DNA from: Nematostella vectensis
Lineage: Eukaryota; Cnidaria; Anthozoa; Actiniaria; Edwardsiidae
DNA: 64,000 nucleotides
Assembly: GCF_932526225.1 (NCBI RefSeq)
Contig: NC_064040.1
Location: forward strand, 1,116,001 to 1,180,000
Direction of reading: 5' to 3'
This document shows, piece after piece, positions 31,474-46,400 of the stretch. A model generated the notes under the pieces. The model did not search any database and was not told the origin of the DNA. It saw nothing but the letters and a program-made list of their open reading frames with translations. A program made the position numbers and the translations under genes. Every line of letters begins with the position of its first letter. Positions within the stretch are counted from its first letter, which is position 1.

Positions 31474-34400
31474 ATGGCTTCCAAACAGAACCCACGAAGC
31501 AAGGAAAAGGCCAAGAAAATATCGACAATGAAACAGGACAAAGAGTTCAGTTTGAAGGATGTTCTAGATTTTGGAGGAGAAAAGGTATTTCGCCATTTTA
31601 GAATACCTCAAGTAAGTCCAAGCCTAAAGGAATCAAAGTCACTCTTCCCTGGCTCGCAGCCTTCATACCTTAAATCCTAAGTCTGAGTCTGAAAAATAAA
31701 GAGCACTAGTTTACTAAGTTGATATTCTGATGCACCAGGGAGACTATGAGATGCTTAAAAACATTGATGACAGTAGTGATATTGAGACTGGTGGCGAAGG
31801 AATGGCTTCCCTCAACAAGGACGAGGTAAGATTTGTCATTGAATGTTTATCATTAAGTATGTTTATTAATCTTACTGTAAGCATAATATATTATTTTTTT
31901 ATATGAATCATATTGTTAATGTAATATTATTTTATTTGTGGCACAGATTATTTCAGTCATACATGACCTAGGCCTTGATAAAGTAATATCTGAAGACATG
32001 GTTTATAGGTAAGTTAAATTCCATTAATGAGCTTGCCTTTGATTTCTGTTGGATGCTTTTTAGCTCAGTAATATCTGCTTGCCTAAGTCATATATTCTAT
32101 TTACCAATTAGCCCCAGTTTTGGACAAGCCATGTGTAAAAAAACTGGTTTCTATAGTAACATGAGTAGTACCTGAGATTGATTGGAAGACTGTTGTTCTA
32201 TAAGCCAGTTCAGAGTTTAAGAAAAGACCCGGGGTGACTGGGTTGAATCCATTGAATGGGACCAAATGAGCGATATTGCAGAAGAGTTTGTATGGCTGTC
32301 TTGGAGAAAAATCCTTCCTATGTTTTACAATATATGGGAAAACCAAACACATTCATGTGTTACAAACTTATTGTTTTACCTTCAACTTGTTTTGTTATGA
32401 ATACGGCCCCATAAATTATTTTTACAGATAGATTTATTTGGCACAGTGAGCTAATTTGGTCGACTTCCGCTCTCAAAACACTGATGAAAACACGCAACAA
32501 CAATTAACTTTGGTACCTCAGGTAAAAACAAAATAATTTTCGTCCACGAAATTCAAGTAATATTTTTGCTAAACAACTAAGAACATTATTGATTTGAATT
32601 TTACAGCTTAAAAATTGAAACAACACTTCTACCCATGCATTTTATACTCGGATTCGGAGTTCGCCTGTAAACTTTTACAGTATTTGTGTGAAGGAATGAC
32701 TCATGGTACTCAGAAAATCCCTCCGTAGAAATACCTTTTGCGCCTAATTCATCCCAAATTGCCTCCTATACGAAGAACAATAAAGCCCTTGCGTGTGTCA
32801 ATGAATGATTTAACCATATCTTTTAAAGCAGTTTTGAAGAAAGGATTTTTCTCCAAGACCACAATACAAACTCTCTTGTGAAATCGCTCCTTTGGTCCAA
32901 AAGAGCCCAGTCCCTCCAGGCATTTCTTAAACTCTGAACTGGCTTATTGACAGCCCTGATATGATTTCTCATGAGTCTGGGGAAGAGGATGATTCTAATG
33001 AAGAAAAAGGAACCTCTGGCAGCACAAAAACATCTTCAGTGCTCATAGAAGATACCAAGAACAAAAAGATCTCCGCAAACAAAACAGAGGCAACCCCTCA
33101 GGCTGTTCTTATCGACCAACTGACAAAGCTGGAGATACCAGAAACACAGGCTAACCTTACAGTGTCACCTGGTGGCAAGTGGTTTGACCAGGTACGCCTA
33201 GAGGCAGGGATGACCTCATACAGTAGATACTTGAAAAATTGAAAGATAACAAAGAATTAAAAAATGTGAAAAACAAACCTGAAGATGAATGCTAGCATAA
33301 CTTTGTGTATACAATAAGATAAATGAGAGCGAAAATATGATAAATATATGACAGTTTCTAATGTACATAAGAAAGCAGTATTCTTACATTATCTGTTTTT
33401 GACATTTTTTGAACATAAAAAAATAAAAAAGACACATGTAAATTGTACCATTTTCTTATGTAAAAAAGCCAGTAAATGCTGCTAAATGCTAATGTTTATC
33501 CTAAAGTTTGTTATGTTAATTTATTTATAAATTGTCATTTTATGGTGGACCAGGTGCCAGAAGATCCTCGGCCAACAGTGCAGATTCCTGTTTCCCTTAT
33601 CAGTCAGTTGCACCACAAGGCCAAGCAAGCATGGGAAAAGGATTGCACCCTCTACACTCAAAGTACAGTTTACATGCTCTTTAGCCTTCTCTTGATTGCC
33701 TACTGTAGCAAGATTGGCTAGCACATAGTCTAAACATTGATCTGCCATGCAGCCTCTTGGATTATTGATAGATTTTACGCTCAGATTTAAATAGACCTCT
33801 TGTGGCCAAAGTCGCAAAAGTTTATGACTTCCAACTTTGGCTAATGATTATTTACAAACAAGGCAGTCTAACATCAAATTAGGACACGATTAGACAGATA
33901 ACTACTGGTTTTGCACCGGCATGCGATAATGGATATTAAAATAAAAGGTCACTGGTGGTATTGGGCTCCACGATTATAGTGTTTTCTCGATTTAGTAAAG
34001 AGCAGATCCAAAGGATCAGATGGCGAGTGGCTCAGGACGGTCGTATCGTCAGGAACTCTGGGGGATAAAATTGCTGCCTTGACACTTCAAGTTCAGGTAC
34101 ATATTCCTGTAGTCTTTTATCACAATTCTGGGCAACCCAGGACATAGGCTGCCAAACCATGAATAAACTCAGATTTCATTATTATTGTTGTTGTTGTTGT
34201 TGTTGTTGTTATTATTACAGCAGTTTTACTTGTAGCTTGAAAAAGGGGTATGTTTTTAAAGCTGTTTATGTTAGTGATGTGTTGTGAATAAGGCCTTTTT
34301 TATCATAGGAGTCCCCTGTCCACCAAGTTAAAGCACTAGATCTTCTTCTTGCAATGACAAAGAAGAAAGGACGACGAGAGAGTGTTATGGCAACAGGTGG

Positions 34401-37400
34401 GGTTTTCACCATTTCTTTTACGGCCCTTCTTTGTAGCCTGCTAGGGATTTCATTTCCTCCTTGTAAAAGAGGAGAGGAAAGTTGGGATCTTTGGCCTCTT
34501 GTTGAGGTTATCTTGTTAAGTTTATTTACTACCATCCATAGATCTCAAAGCTGCACTAGATGTTGGGTAAAGGTATAATAAATAAACAATTCCTTATAAA
34601 ATAATTTATTGGCATACTTGGCCATGACAAAGTATCAAAACTTGTCGGTATAAGAGGAGAGGGAAGCTGGCCGGGATCTTTGGCCTCTTGTTGAGTTTTT
34701 CTTTAGGTTATTTTAGGTAGAATAAAGTAACTAGGTTGCTTGTGTCTGTTTTTCTCTTGGCATATTTTGATCTGCTTGTTACTGTATGATTCAGATACAT
34801 TGAAAGACCTGTGGCTTCAAGATCTACTCCCTGAGAACAGAAAATTGAGAACCTTTGCTCAGGTATTATAGTATAGCCTTTTTTGGGATATGATTCTTAA
34901 CTGTTTTACTGTGCTATTTACTTCAAGCTTGAATTGTTTGTCTGGCAATTATCCACACAACACAAATAAATGCCCCCCCTCCCCTCCCCTGTTCCATTGC
35001 TGAGAACCTACCACTATTATGCGTTAGTTGAGTTCCAGCCCTTAGTCAACAATATTGGTTCAGGGAGAGGGTGTTGCTTACAAAAGGTTCTGGTATTCAC
35101 CTACACCTGCCGAAAGGGGCGCCAAGTTTGCTAAATGAGTCAACAGTTTTGACGGGGATGGTAGATATTCTAGAATAACATTTCTTCATCTTCTTTAGCA
35201 ACCTTTCGAGTCCTTGGCAGAAGGTGGTGGCCGAAAGAGACTGATTTTGTGGCACTTTGAAGATCTTCTTAAAGCAAGATATGCAGAATTTGTGTCTTCT
35301 TTTGAGGTAAAGATATGAATTGCATCATACTTTTTCTTTACCCTTCAAACATGAGTTGCACAGGTAATCAACTATGAGACCCTTCTCCTGGGTAATAGGC
35401 CCCCTGAAGCCTCCTCTCCCTTTTGTTGAAGTGCCACATTTCTCTTATCGGGCCTTTCATCTTCACAGAATTGCTATCTTTTATTGTTCACTATTGTTAT
35501 ATTTTATTAAATTTGTTATCACTATTGCTATCTTTTATTATTGTTATCACTATTGTTATCTTTTATTATTGTTATCACTATTGTTATATCTTTTATTATT
35601 GTTATCACTATTGTTATATCTTTTATTATTGTTATCACTATTGTTATATCTTTTATTATTGTTATCACTATTGTTATATCTTTTATTATTGTTATCACTA
35701 TTGTTATATCTTTTATTATTGTTATCACTATTGTTATCTTTTATTATTGTTATCACTATTGTTATCTTTTATTATTGTTATCACTATTGTTATCTTTTAT
35801 TATTGTTATCACTATTGTTATCTTTTATTATTGTTATCACTATTGTTATCTTTTATTATTGTTATCACTATTGCTATCTTTTATTATTGTTATCACTATT
35901 GTTATATTTTATTGTTGTTATCACTATTGTTATCTTTTATTGTTGTTATCACTATTGTTATATCTTTTATTATTGTTATCACTATTGTTATCTTTTATTA
36001 TTGTTATCACTATTGCTATCTTTTATTATTGTTATCACTATTGTTATCTTTTATTATTGTTATCATTATTGTTATCTTTTATTATTGTTATCACTATTGT
36101 TATCTTTTTATATTGTTATCACTATTGTTATCTTTTATTATTGTTATCACTATTGTTATCTTTTATTATTATTATCACTATTGTTATATTTTATTATTGT
36201 TATCACTATTGTTATATCTTTTATTATTGTTATCACTATTGTTATATCTTTTATTGATGTTATCACTATTGTTATATTTTATTATTGTTATCACTATTGT
36301 TATCATTCTTTTTGTATAAAGAGACTTCTTGGTGACAGTTTGCCTGAGATCAGGAACAAGGCCCTTGGTAAGTCATAATCTTGTTATTTAAAATGCAATA
36401 ATGATCAATTCAGTATTTCTTTTTTATTTTGTTTCGCAGGGTCTATTTATGATCTTCTTTCCGAGAGACCTGAGCAGGAGCAGGTAGAACACTTTTACTG
36501 CTGGTATAGCAACTATTGTAATATCCCACAACTTTTTGTTTGAATATGATTTTCACATACAATGGATGTAATTGGTCTTCTGTTATGGGACAGGTTTAGG
36601 TTAGAATTGATTTAAGTAATAGTTTTTGTGCTTTGAATTAATTATGCATTTCCATGCATCCATGATTAGCTAAAGTTGATCCAGGTTATGAATGAATACC
36701 TGGGCTCCACCTAAGGCTTAGCTGAAAACTAGAAACTTGCTTTTGGCTCAGCTAGTCCCCTATCCTATTTTCTCCTTTACAGTTCCTGCTTCGACTACTT
36801 GTTAATAAAGTTGGTGATCCAGACCGGAAGATTGCATCCAAGGCTTCACACCTAATAAGATGCTTGGGTAAGCCAATATTATAATGGTTTGGGAGTGAGA
36901 ACTAGGGTTTTATTCCTCTTGATTCCTCTTGTTCTAGTAAACAAGCATCCAAATATGAAAATGGTTGTAACCCAAGCAGTGGAATATCTCCTGTATCGTC
37001 CAAACATTGGAGTCAAAGCACAGTATGTACAATATATCCTTTGCCAAGTCTAAGCCAAGTATGAACACATCATCATCAACGATTGTACAGTATATAAATT
37101 TGATTTTAATGCTTTGCCAAGTACTAACACATTGGGGCAAAGCCCATGCATACATTTGATTTTAATCCTTTGCCAAGTCTTTCCCAAGTACTAACACATT
37201 AGTGTCAAAGCCTATGTTCTTCTGCAAATGTGCTCTCAACAGTTTTTTTAAGCAGAATTGATGTATTTTAATAAGATCCTTCTGCAATTGACTTGTGTTA
37301 ACACTGCTAGTAATAATTTCATATTGTAATAATGTTCATTGTTTACTTTTCCCTGGAATGTTGCTGTAAGCATCTGATAGTCTTTCCATTGTATATAGAT

Positions 37401-40400
37401 ATTACTCCATCTGCTTCCTTAACCAAATGGTCCTTGGCCAGCAAGACACAGAGCTGGCCATCAAGCTGATTACCATATATTTCTCTTTTTTCAAGGTGGG
37501 TATTTTTCTATCAGTCATCATGATCTAGCTTGGTTTAAATGGACGAGTAAAAGCATACTGTATTCCCAAAATGCTGCTTAATGCAATTGGATGGTGCAAT
37601 GCGTCACTAAACATTTTCTTGTGTTATATTTAATTGATTTATAGGGTACAAATTGGATTCTTTCAGAGTTTTGTAGCAAAAGGTGAAGTGGAGACCAAAA
37701 TGCTAAGTGCACTGTTAACAGGAATCAACAGAGCTTTTCCTTATGTGAAAGGTGGGTCTGGTGTTGGTGTATAAATCATGTATAGAACACCTTTGTTTTT
37801 ATTTCAAATAATGTTCGATCAGCTTAGAGTAGTCATTACTATGCCATTAACATTTACATTTTAAGATTATATATGAAATGGCACAACATAAATGTATAAA
37901 CAGCACATAGAAAAAGATGACTTGTTGAGATCAGAGGTTAGATAAAGATGATGAGTCCAGATCATAGTACTGACCAAATATGATACTTCAAAATAATCAG
38001 ATGAAGAAGTGCGGGTTTTTTTTTTCAAAGTCGTTTTCATCAACTTGCATTGATTGTAGTACTGGGAATCAGGAGAAATAGTCAATTGACTGTTTATCTC
38101 AAGCAACAAACTACAAATTTCAACTGGGAAAGATCAAGACTTGCCAATAACTGAAAAAGATAAAAAACTACATATCTTAATTCTGATTAGATAATTTGAA
38201 TTAAGCGGCTTGACTATTTGATGTTTGGTTTTTGTTTCGGTCCACAGGAAATGATGAGATGTACAATGAGCAGTTTGACACTATTTTTCGTGTGGTTCAT
38301 ATCAGCAGCTTCAATACTAGTGTCCAGGCCCTCATGCTGCTTCTGCAAGTCATGAGTTCAAGGTACTGGTCTCTTGTCCTACAGACAATCTACCTCCGCT
38401 CTCTTGTTCCAGAGATAACCTGTCTCTGATCTCTTGTTCCAGAGATAACCTGTCTCTGATCTCTTGTTCCAGAGATAACCTGTCTCTGGTGTTTTGTTCC
38501 ACAGATAACTTGTCTCTGATTTCTTGTTCCACAGACAATCTGTCTCTGATGTCTTGTTCCAAAGACAATCTGTTTCTGATTTCTTGTTATTCGGACAATC
38601 TACCTCTGATGTTTTGTACCAAACACAATCTGTGTCTGATCTCTTGTTCCACAGACAATCAGTCTTGTTTCAAAGATTTTCTCTCTGATCTATTGTCCCA
38701 CAAACAATTTGTCTCTGATCTCTTTTCCAAGGACGATATGTCTCTGATCTCTTGTTCCACAGATAATCTGTCTCTTATCTGTTGTTCCACAAACACTTTG
38801 TCCCTGATCTCTTGTTCCACAGGCAGTCTGTCTCCGATAGATTCTACCAAGCCCTCTACACCAAGATGCTGGATCCAAATCTCTGCACGTCTTCCAAACA
38901 GGCTATGTTTTTAAACATCCTATTTAAATCCATGAAGACTGATACATCACTGGCTAGAGTCAAGGTAAGGCAAATTATTTGAGTTCAGTTTTACATGTTT
39001 TTAGAAAAGTATTTGTTTTTGTGGGAGAATTTGCCATTTGTACAGGTTTGTCCTTCTACTTTGGAGTCATCATCTTGGTTTCTAGAAATGACTCATAGTC
39101 TTCATTATCTATCCATTTTGTACTTTTGCTCGCATGTTTGTTTTTGTTTTATTCTCAAGATTAAAATCTTACTAAATTATCATAACTTTTTAGACACCCT
39201 GCAGAACGATATTGTTATTATTAGCAGTTCCATTCCATTGTCAAGGCTGCTACATTGCATGTCTGTTGGTTTTAATGCCTTTTCTCTTCATTATGGACAA
39301 GGTATTCATATATTTTCTACCTTGTGTTTGAAGGCATTTGTGAAAAGATTACTGCAAGTGTGCTGTTCTCAACACCCTTCTCTTGTCTGTGGTTCACTTT
39401 TTCTTGTTTCTGAAGTAAGATTATGATGTTTGCTACTTTCATTGGCATTTTTCTGTGTATTTAATTATGTTATTTCTCTTCCTACAACATTTATTTATAT
39501 GATTACTGGATCATATTTTATCTTTTCTTGTTGCAGTTACTCAAAATCAAGCCAGGAATAAAGAGTTTGATAGAGCAATCAGAGGTTAGCTAATAATAAT
39601 TGGTAGTATAGAATACTATAAACAATAACAACTCCTTCCAGTTGAAAGATAAGAATCACAACATTCTGTACAAAATCTCGGTCAGACTGGAGAGTATGCA
39701 GTCTAGCTAGTTCCTGTTTGCCAGGCCCATACCCTGGATTTGGGTTGGGGTAAGGGCGTTTTTAAAGCACCTATTAAAACTTCAAATATATTTTCTTAGT
39801 CACAGGGTGTTTTTAAGTGTAACTCGACTTGACTTGAGCCATCAAGAATATAGTACGTAGTTTTTTTTTTAAATAATACTTATCTAGAAACAACAACAAA
39901 ACAGGTGGTGTGTCTGCACCCAGATGGATTAAAATTTTTGTCAGGGAATCCAAGCTTAGGCTTTATCCTTTTTATTACCTCGAGAATGGGTTTATTCTGT
40001 TGTATTCCTAGGATAATGATGATGAAGAACATTTCGTTGATATACCGAATGATGATGATGATGATGAAAGCCCAAGTGCAAGACAGCCTTGTGCCCCATG
40101 TCCTGAGCGCTACGATATGAAGCACAGGAATCCCCTCTACTGCCACGCGGAAAGATCTTGTCTGTGGGAGGTGACTGGGTTATCTGGACACTACCATCCC
40201 TCAGTCAGTCATTTCGCCAACCTGTTACAGAAGGTGCATCAGCCATTCATGTTTTCTCAAAATGTGAATCACGCATTGTGGAACATATTATCTCTAAATG
40301 TTATCTTTCATTGGGCAATGTGTTAACTCAGAAGTTAAATCAATCATTGGGCAATGTGTTAACTCAAAAAGTGAATCATTTATTGGTCAATGTGTTAACT

Positions 40401-43400
40401 CAAAAGGTGAATCGGTCATTGGGCAATGTGTTAACTTAAAAGAGGAATCAGTCAGTTGGTCAATGTCTCAAACTCAAAAGGTAGACCAATTAAATAGCAA
40501 TGCTCAATCTATTCAAGTATGTAGAATCATTCTTGTGAGGACTAGATGGTTGTTTGGGTAAATTTTGTCTTGCAAATGTTTTCATAGAGAAAGATAACTC
40601 AAGCTTTTACTGTTAGTGGTGATCACAGGCAATCGATGGAAATTAAGTTTGGGTTTCTATAAAAATAATATTTCAATGACAAGGGTAATTGTCAGAATTA
40701 GGTTCAACGTTGTTATTGTATACACCTATTTCAAAAAAGACTGCACTGCAGAATCCATGTGTCGTAACCTGCAATGATTCACGAATAACGTATAAAAGCC
40801 ATGCAAATGTTCGCAGGCACATAAACAAGAATGTGAAAGCTTCCCAGACCTGTTTGCTGATCTATTTGATACCCATGGAAAACTGCGTGTTACGACACAT
40901 GGATTCTCTGAGTGCAACCTCATTTGAAATAGATGTATAAATATTTGTTTGTTTGTATTAGGGAGAGCCCATTCAGTACAATGGAGACCCTTTACAAGAC
41001 TTCACACTTATGAGGTACATATTATATAACACTCTACGCTCCACCCCTACACTCAACCTCTCCTTTGTGGCAGCCCCTGTTACATACACGATCACTATGG
41101 CTACAGCCTATGGACTATCTCTGCCTGCATGTCTTCCTCTTATTAAAACACTTTGTTTGTTCTCCTTGTCAAGGTTCCTTGATCGTTTTGTTTACAAAAA
41201 CCCCAAGACAAAGGCAAAAGGTAAGGTGTGTGAGGACATGCTTGCATGCATTACATGAATTCTGTTTTATTCTTCATGGACTTTTTTTTTCCTTAGACCA
41301 TGGTGGTTCTCTGATGCAGGTACTGACATTTCTCATATCCTATATCCAATTTACCTTACCTTACCTTGTACATTTTATCGTTAAGAGATCTAAAGATAAT
41401 TCTATCTTACCTTAAAAATAAATTTTCTCTTTTACAGCCCAAGAATATCTCATTGCGACTACTAGAAGAACCAGGTGAAGAAATGTTTTACATTTACCAA
41501 GTTGACACCAAACGCCTATTTATAATTCAGCATCTTTGTTACATTGTTAGTACCTCTACTAACTATGCCCACAGTAAACTTTTATTAAAACGTTATCTGT
41601 CCCACAGTAAAGAATGTATCCATCTAACTGAAAGTTCATTTGTGCTACAGTTAACTCAAAAATGTATCTGAACAAGGAAGAAAAGGACATACGAGAGGAT
41701 GAAGTGTTTTTCTATAGGTAAAGTACAAAAGATTATCATGACCATACCACTGTATTTTACAGATATTTCATACGAACCCTGCTTTTATGTTGTGTAGGTA
41801 TTTCAAGACTAAAGCCCACGAGGAAGAATCCAAAAAAAAGAAAAGTGAGAATGACTTGAATGACTTCGACAAAGGTAAGGTGCAACCTTTCTATTTATAT
41901 CATTCACATGTTTCGCAGGAGTGAAACAGGGGTGGATGATGTCATCCACACTCTTTAACTTCTACCTCTCTAGCCTTACTATCAAATAAGATATAACACA
42001 ATTTGTCTGGACAAAACGCAAAAAGAGAAAGTGCGTTTAAATGAGCCTTGTATAAAGACATCGCTAGTTAATAAAAATGTGTAAAAAACTGACAGATAAA
42101 AAGGTACCATTACATAAATCTGTACATATTTATTCATTTTTTATTTTATTTATTTGGAGTTACACCTGAAAAGGTGCCACCTAAACGATAGGATGATCAC
42201 CCCCCCCCCCCCCCGCCGTTTACTTTTAAGCAGGCCCCCCCCTCCCCCGGGTAGTCTTGAAGCACCACTGTTATGCGCTCCTCTGTTCAATTCTTCTAGA
42301 CGACAGTAACGACATGAGTGGTAACGTGCATTTTGACTTTGCCAGGTGAGTAAAAAAACAATTCTACTTTTCTTGCAACTTGCAACACAAAAAATGCATT
42401 GCAATTCGCAAAAAGGGGATGGTACACGTTGAAGTCTTCTTGCATGTCGCAATGGGGTATTTCCAGCATTTAACTATTATTTAGCTGTAGAAGGTGTGTG
42501 TTTGTGTAGACTCTGTAGATTTGTCAAAAAGTTCGTCAGAAAGGGCTAATTTTAAGATTAAAAGGCCAAGGGGAGCTTTAATTCAAGCATTTTACTTACT
42601 GATTTTACTTTCGTTTTTGCTGTGTAGAGAACTAAAAAAAACCAAAAAGGAAAAGAAATCTGATGATGGAAGTAGCGGTACAGACAGCGGAGACGAGCTG
42701 AATGATGACAGCGAGGCAGAAGGTTTGTAGAGGAATTTTTCTCGAACAAACATAAATAGTGGATGTGATAAATTGGTCATACCAGTAGAACTGAAATGGA
42801 GCTTTGGTCAGAACATAAATATCTAAATATTGCTCTTACGTCCCATATTGCAATTAACTTGTTCTCTCAGAATTTGACTATGAAGACATGGAAGCCGAAG
42901 ACGAGGAAGAAGGTGTGTGTTAAAGCCCCTAGTATCAAACAAATTATTTTATCGATATTTGATATAAATCCTGGCGTAAATTTACGAATTTTGGGATCTT
43001 TTTGTCCATTTCGGCCTAAAAGTTAATCTTTATGCGATTGCAATTTTACTTCCGGTTGAATAAACGGCGGAAATAAATTTACCCCATAGATTTAAACACC
43101 AATTTGATGGTTTTTGCGCTTAAATAAAACGACCCTCTTAGATTTTAACAGCTACAAAAATGTTTTAACGGAAAATTTGATTGATGCTCAAGAGCAAGAT
43201 GACAGACCCCTCTGTGCAGATAAGCATTCCCATCATATATAAGATGACAGACCCCTCTGTGCAGATAAGCATTCCCATCATATATAAGATGACAGATCCC
43301 TCTGTGCAGATAAGCATTCCCATCATATATAAGATGACAGACCCCTCTGTGCAGATAAGAATTCCCATCATATATAAGATGACAGATCCCTCTGTGCAGA

Positions 43401-46400
43401 TAAGCATTCCCATCATATATAAGATGACAGACCCCTCTGTGCAGATAAGCATTCCCATCATATATAAGATGACAGACCCCTCTGTGCAGATAAGAAATCC
43501 CATCATATATAAGATGACAGATCCCTCTGTGCAGATAAGCATTCCCATCATATATAAGATGACAGATCCCTCTGTGCAGATAAGCATTCCCATCATATAT
43601 AAGATGACAGACCCCTCTGTGCAGATAAGCATTCCGGGAATGCTTATCTGCACAGAGGGGTCTGTCATCTTATATATGATGGGAATCCCATCATATATAA
43701 GATGACAGACCCCTCTGTGCAGATAAGCATTCCCATCATATATAAGATGACAGATCCCTCTGTGCAGATAAGCATTCCCATCATATATAAGATGACAGAT
43801 CCCTCTGTGCAGATAAGCATTCCCATCATATATAAGATGACAGACCCCTCTGTGCAGATAAGCATTCCCATCTTATATAAGATGACAGATCCCTCTGAGC
43901 AGATAAGAATTCCCTTCATATATAAGAATAGGATCAATGCAATGTATGCAATCCTTATTTTTTTTTCCGCTTTTACAGAACCTCCTGATCCGAAAAGAAA
44001 GTTGACCGACCGGGACTATGAAAAGGTATATATCTCTCAAAGCTGAATGTCTTATTACAGGCTATCTTTTAAGATATGTTACTTAAAAGTAACATAATTT
44101 CTGTCCATGATAACACTCAATAAATGTCTTTTTACAGGCTATCCTTGGTAACATAAGATCCGTCCATGATAACACTCAATAAATGTCTTATTACAGGCTA
44201 TCCTTGGTAACATAAGATCCGTCCATGATAACACTCAATAAATGTCGTATTACAGGCTATCCTTGGTAACATAAGATACGTCCATGATAACACTCAATAA
44301 ATGTCTTATTACAGGCTATCCTTGGTAACATAAGATCCGTCCATGATAACACTCAATAAATGTCTTATTACAGGCTATCCTTGGTAACATAAGATCCGTC
44401 CATGGTAACACTCAATAAATGTCTTATTACAGGCTATGCTTGGTAACATAAGATCCTTCCATGATAACACTCAATAAATGTCTTATTATAGGCTATCCTT
44501 GGTAACATAAGATACGTCCATGATAACACTCAATAAATGTCTTGTTACAGGCTATCCTTGGTAACATAAGCTCCGTCCATGATAACACTCAATAAATGCC
44601 GTATTACAGGCTATCCTTGGTAACATAAGATACGTCCATGATAACACTCAATAAATGTCTTGTTACAGGCTATCCTTGGTAACATAAGATCCGTCCATGA
44701 TAACACTCAATAAATGTCGTACTACAGGCTACCCTTGGTAACATAAGCTCCGTCCATGGTAACACTCAATAAATGTCTTATTACAGGCTATCCTTGGTAA
44801 CATAAGATACGTCCATGATAACACTCAATAAATGTCGTATTAAAGGTTATCCTTGGTAACATAAGATCTGTCCATGATAACACTCAATAAATGTCTTATT
44901 ACAGACTGTCCTTGGTAACATAAGATCCGATCATGATAACACTCAATAAATGTCTTATTACAGGCTATGCTTGGTAACATAAGATCCTTCCATGATAACA
45001 CTCAATAAATGTCTTATTACAGGTTATGCTTGGTAACATAAGATCCTTCCATGATAACACTCAATAAATGTCGTATTACAGGCTATCCTTGGTAACATAA
45101 GGTCCTTCCATGATAACACTCAATAAATGTCTTATTACAGGCTATGCTTGGTAACATAAGATCCTTCCATGATAACACTCAATAAATGTCGTACTACAGG
45201 CTACCCTTGGTAACATAAGCTCCGTCCATGGTAACACTCAATAAATGTCTTATTACAGGCTATCCTTGGTAACATAAGATACGTCCATGATAACACTCAA
45301 TAAATGTCGTATTAAAGGTTATCCTTGGTAACATAAGATCTGTCCATGATAACACTCAATAAATGTCTTATTACAGACTGTCCTTGGTAACATAAGATCC
45401 GATCATGATAACACTCAATAAATGTCTTATTACAGGCTATGCTTGGTAACATAAGATCCTTCCATGATAACACTCAATAAATGTCTTATTACAGGTTATG
45501 CTTGGTAACATAAGATCCTTCCATGATAACACTCAATAAATGTCGTATTACAGGCTATCCTTGGTAACATAAGGTCCTTCCATGATAACACTCAATAAAT
45601 GTCTTATTACAGGCTATGCTTGGTAACATAAGATCCTTCCATGATAACACTCAATAAATGTCGTATTACAGGCTATCCTTGGTAACATAAGATACGTCCA
45701 TGATAACACTCAATAAATGTCTTATTACAGGCTATCCTTGGTAACATAAGATCCGTCCATGATAACACTCAATAAATGTCTTATTACAGGCTATCCTTGC
45801 TAACATAAGATCCGTCCATGGTAACACTCAATAAATGTCTTATTACATGCTATCCTTGGTAGCATAAGATCCGTCCATGATAACACTCAATAAATGTCTT
45901 ATTACAGGCTATCCTTGGTAACATAAGATCCGTCCATGATAACACTCAATAAATGTCTTAGTACAGGCTATGCTTGGTAACATAAGCTCCGTCCATGATA
46001 ACACTCAATAAATGTCTTATTACAGGTTATCCTTGGTAACATAAGATCCGTCCATGATAACACTCAATAAATGTCTTATTACAGGCTATCCTTGGTAACA
46101 TAAGCTCCGTCCATGATAACACTCAATAAATGTCTTATTATAGGCTATCCTTGATAACATAAGATCCGTCCATGATAACACTCAATAAATGTCTTATTAC
46201 AGGTTATCCTTGATAACATAAGCTCCGTCCATGATAACACTCAATAAATGTCTTATTATAGGCTACCCTTGGTAACATAAGCTCCGTCCATGGTAACACT
46301 CAATAAATGTCTTATTACAGGTTATCCTTGGTAACATAAGATCCGTCCATGATAACACTCAATAAATGTCTTATTATAGGCTATCCTTGGACAAACATAA

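Noticed and set aside
34543..34568. Possible 26-nt CEBPZ exon between ATAG and GTAAAG
   Set aside because: Its phase does not fit the next exon, and joining 34396 directly to 34795 restores the conserved DTLKDL...DLLPENRKL sequence.
35374..36378. Long plus-strand open frames rich in Leu, Ile, Tyr and Val
   Set aside because: They are translations of the 28-30-bp intronic array in CEBPZ. All three frames are open because the unit lacks stops.
38489..38914. 141-codon frame across the 30-bp array into exon 17
   Set aside because: It reads exon 17 in a different frame from the conserved CEBPZ protein.
43165..44046. Open frames of 90-174 codons on both strands
   Set aside because: 45-bp tandem array. 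The only coding part is exon 30 (43979-44025).
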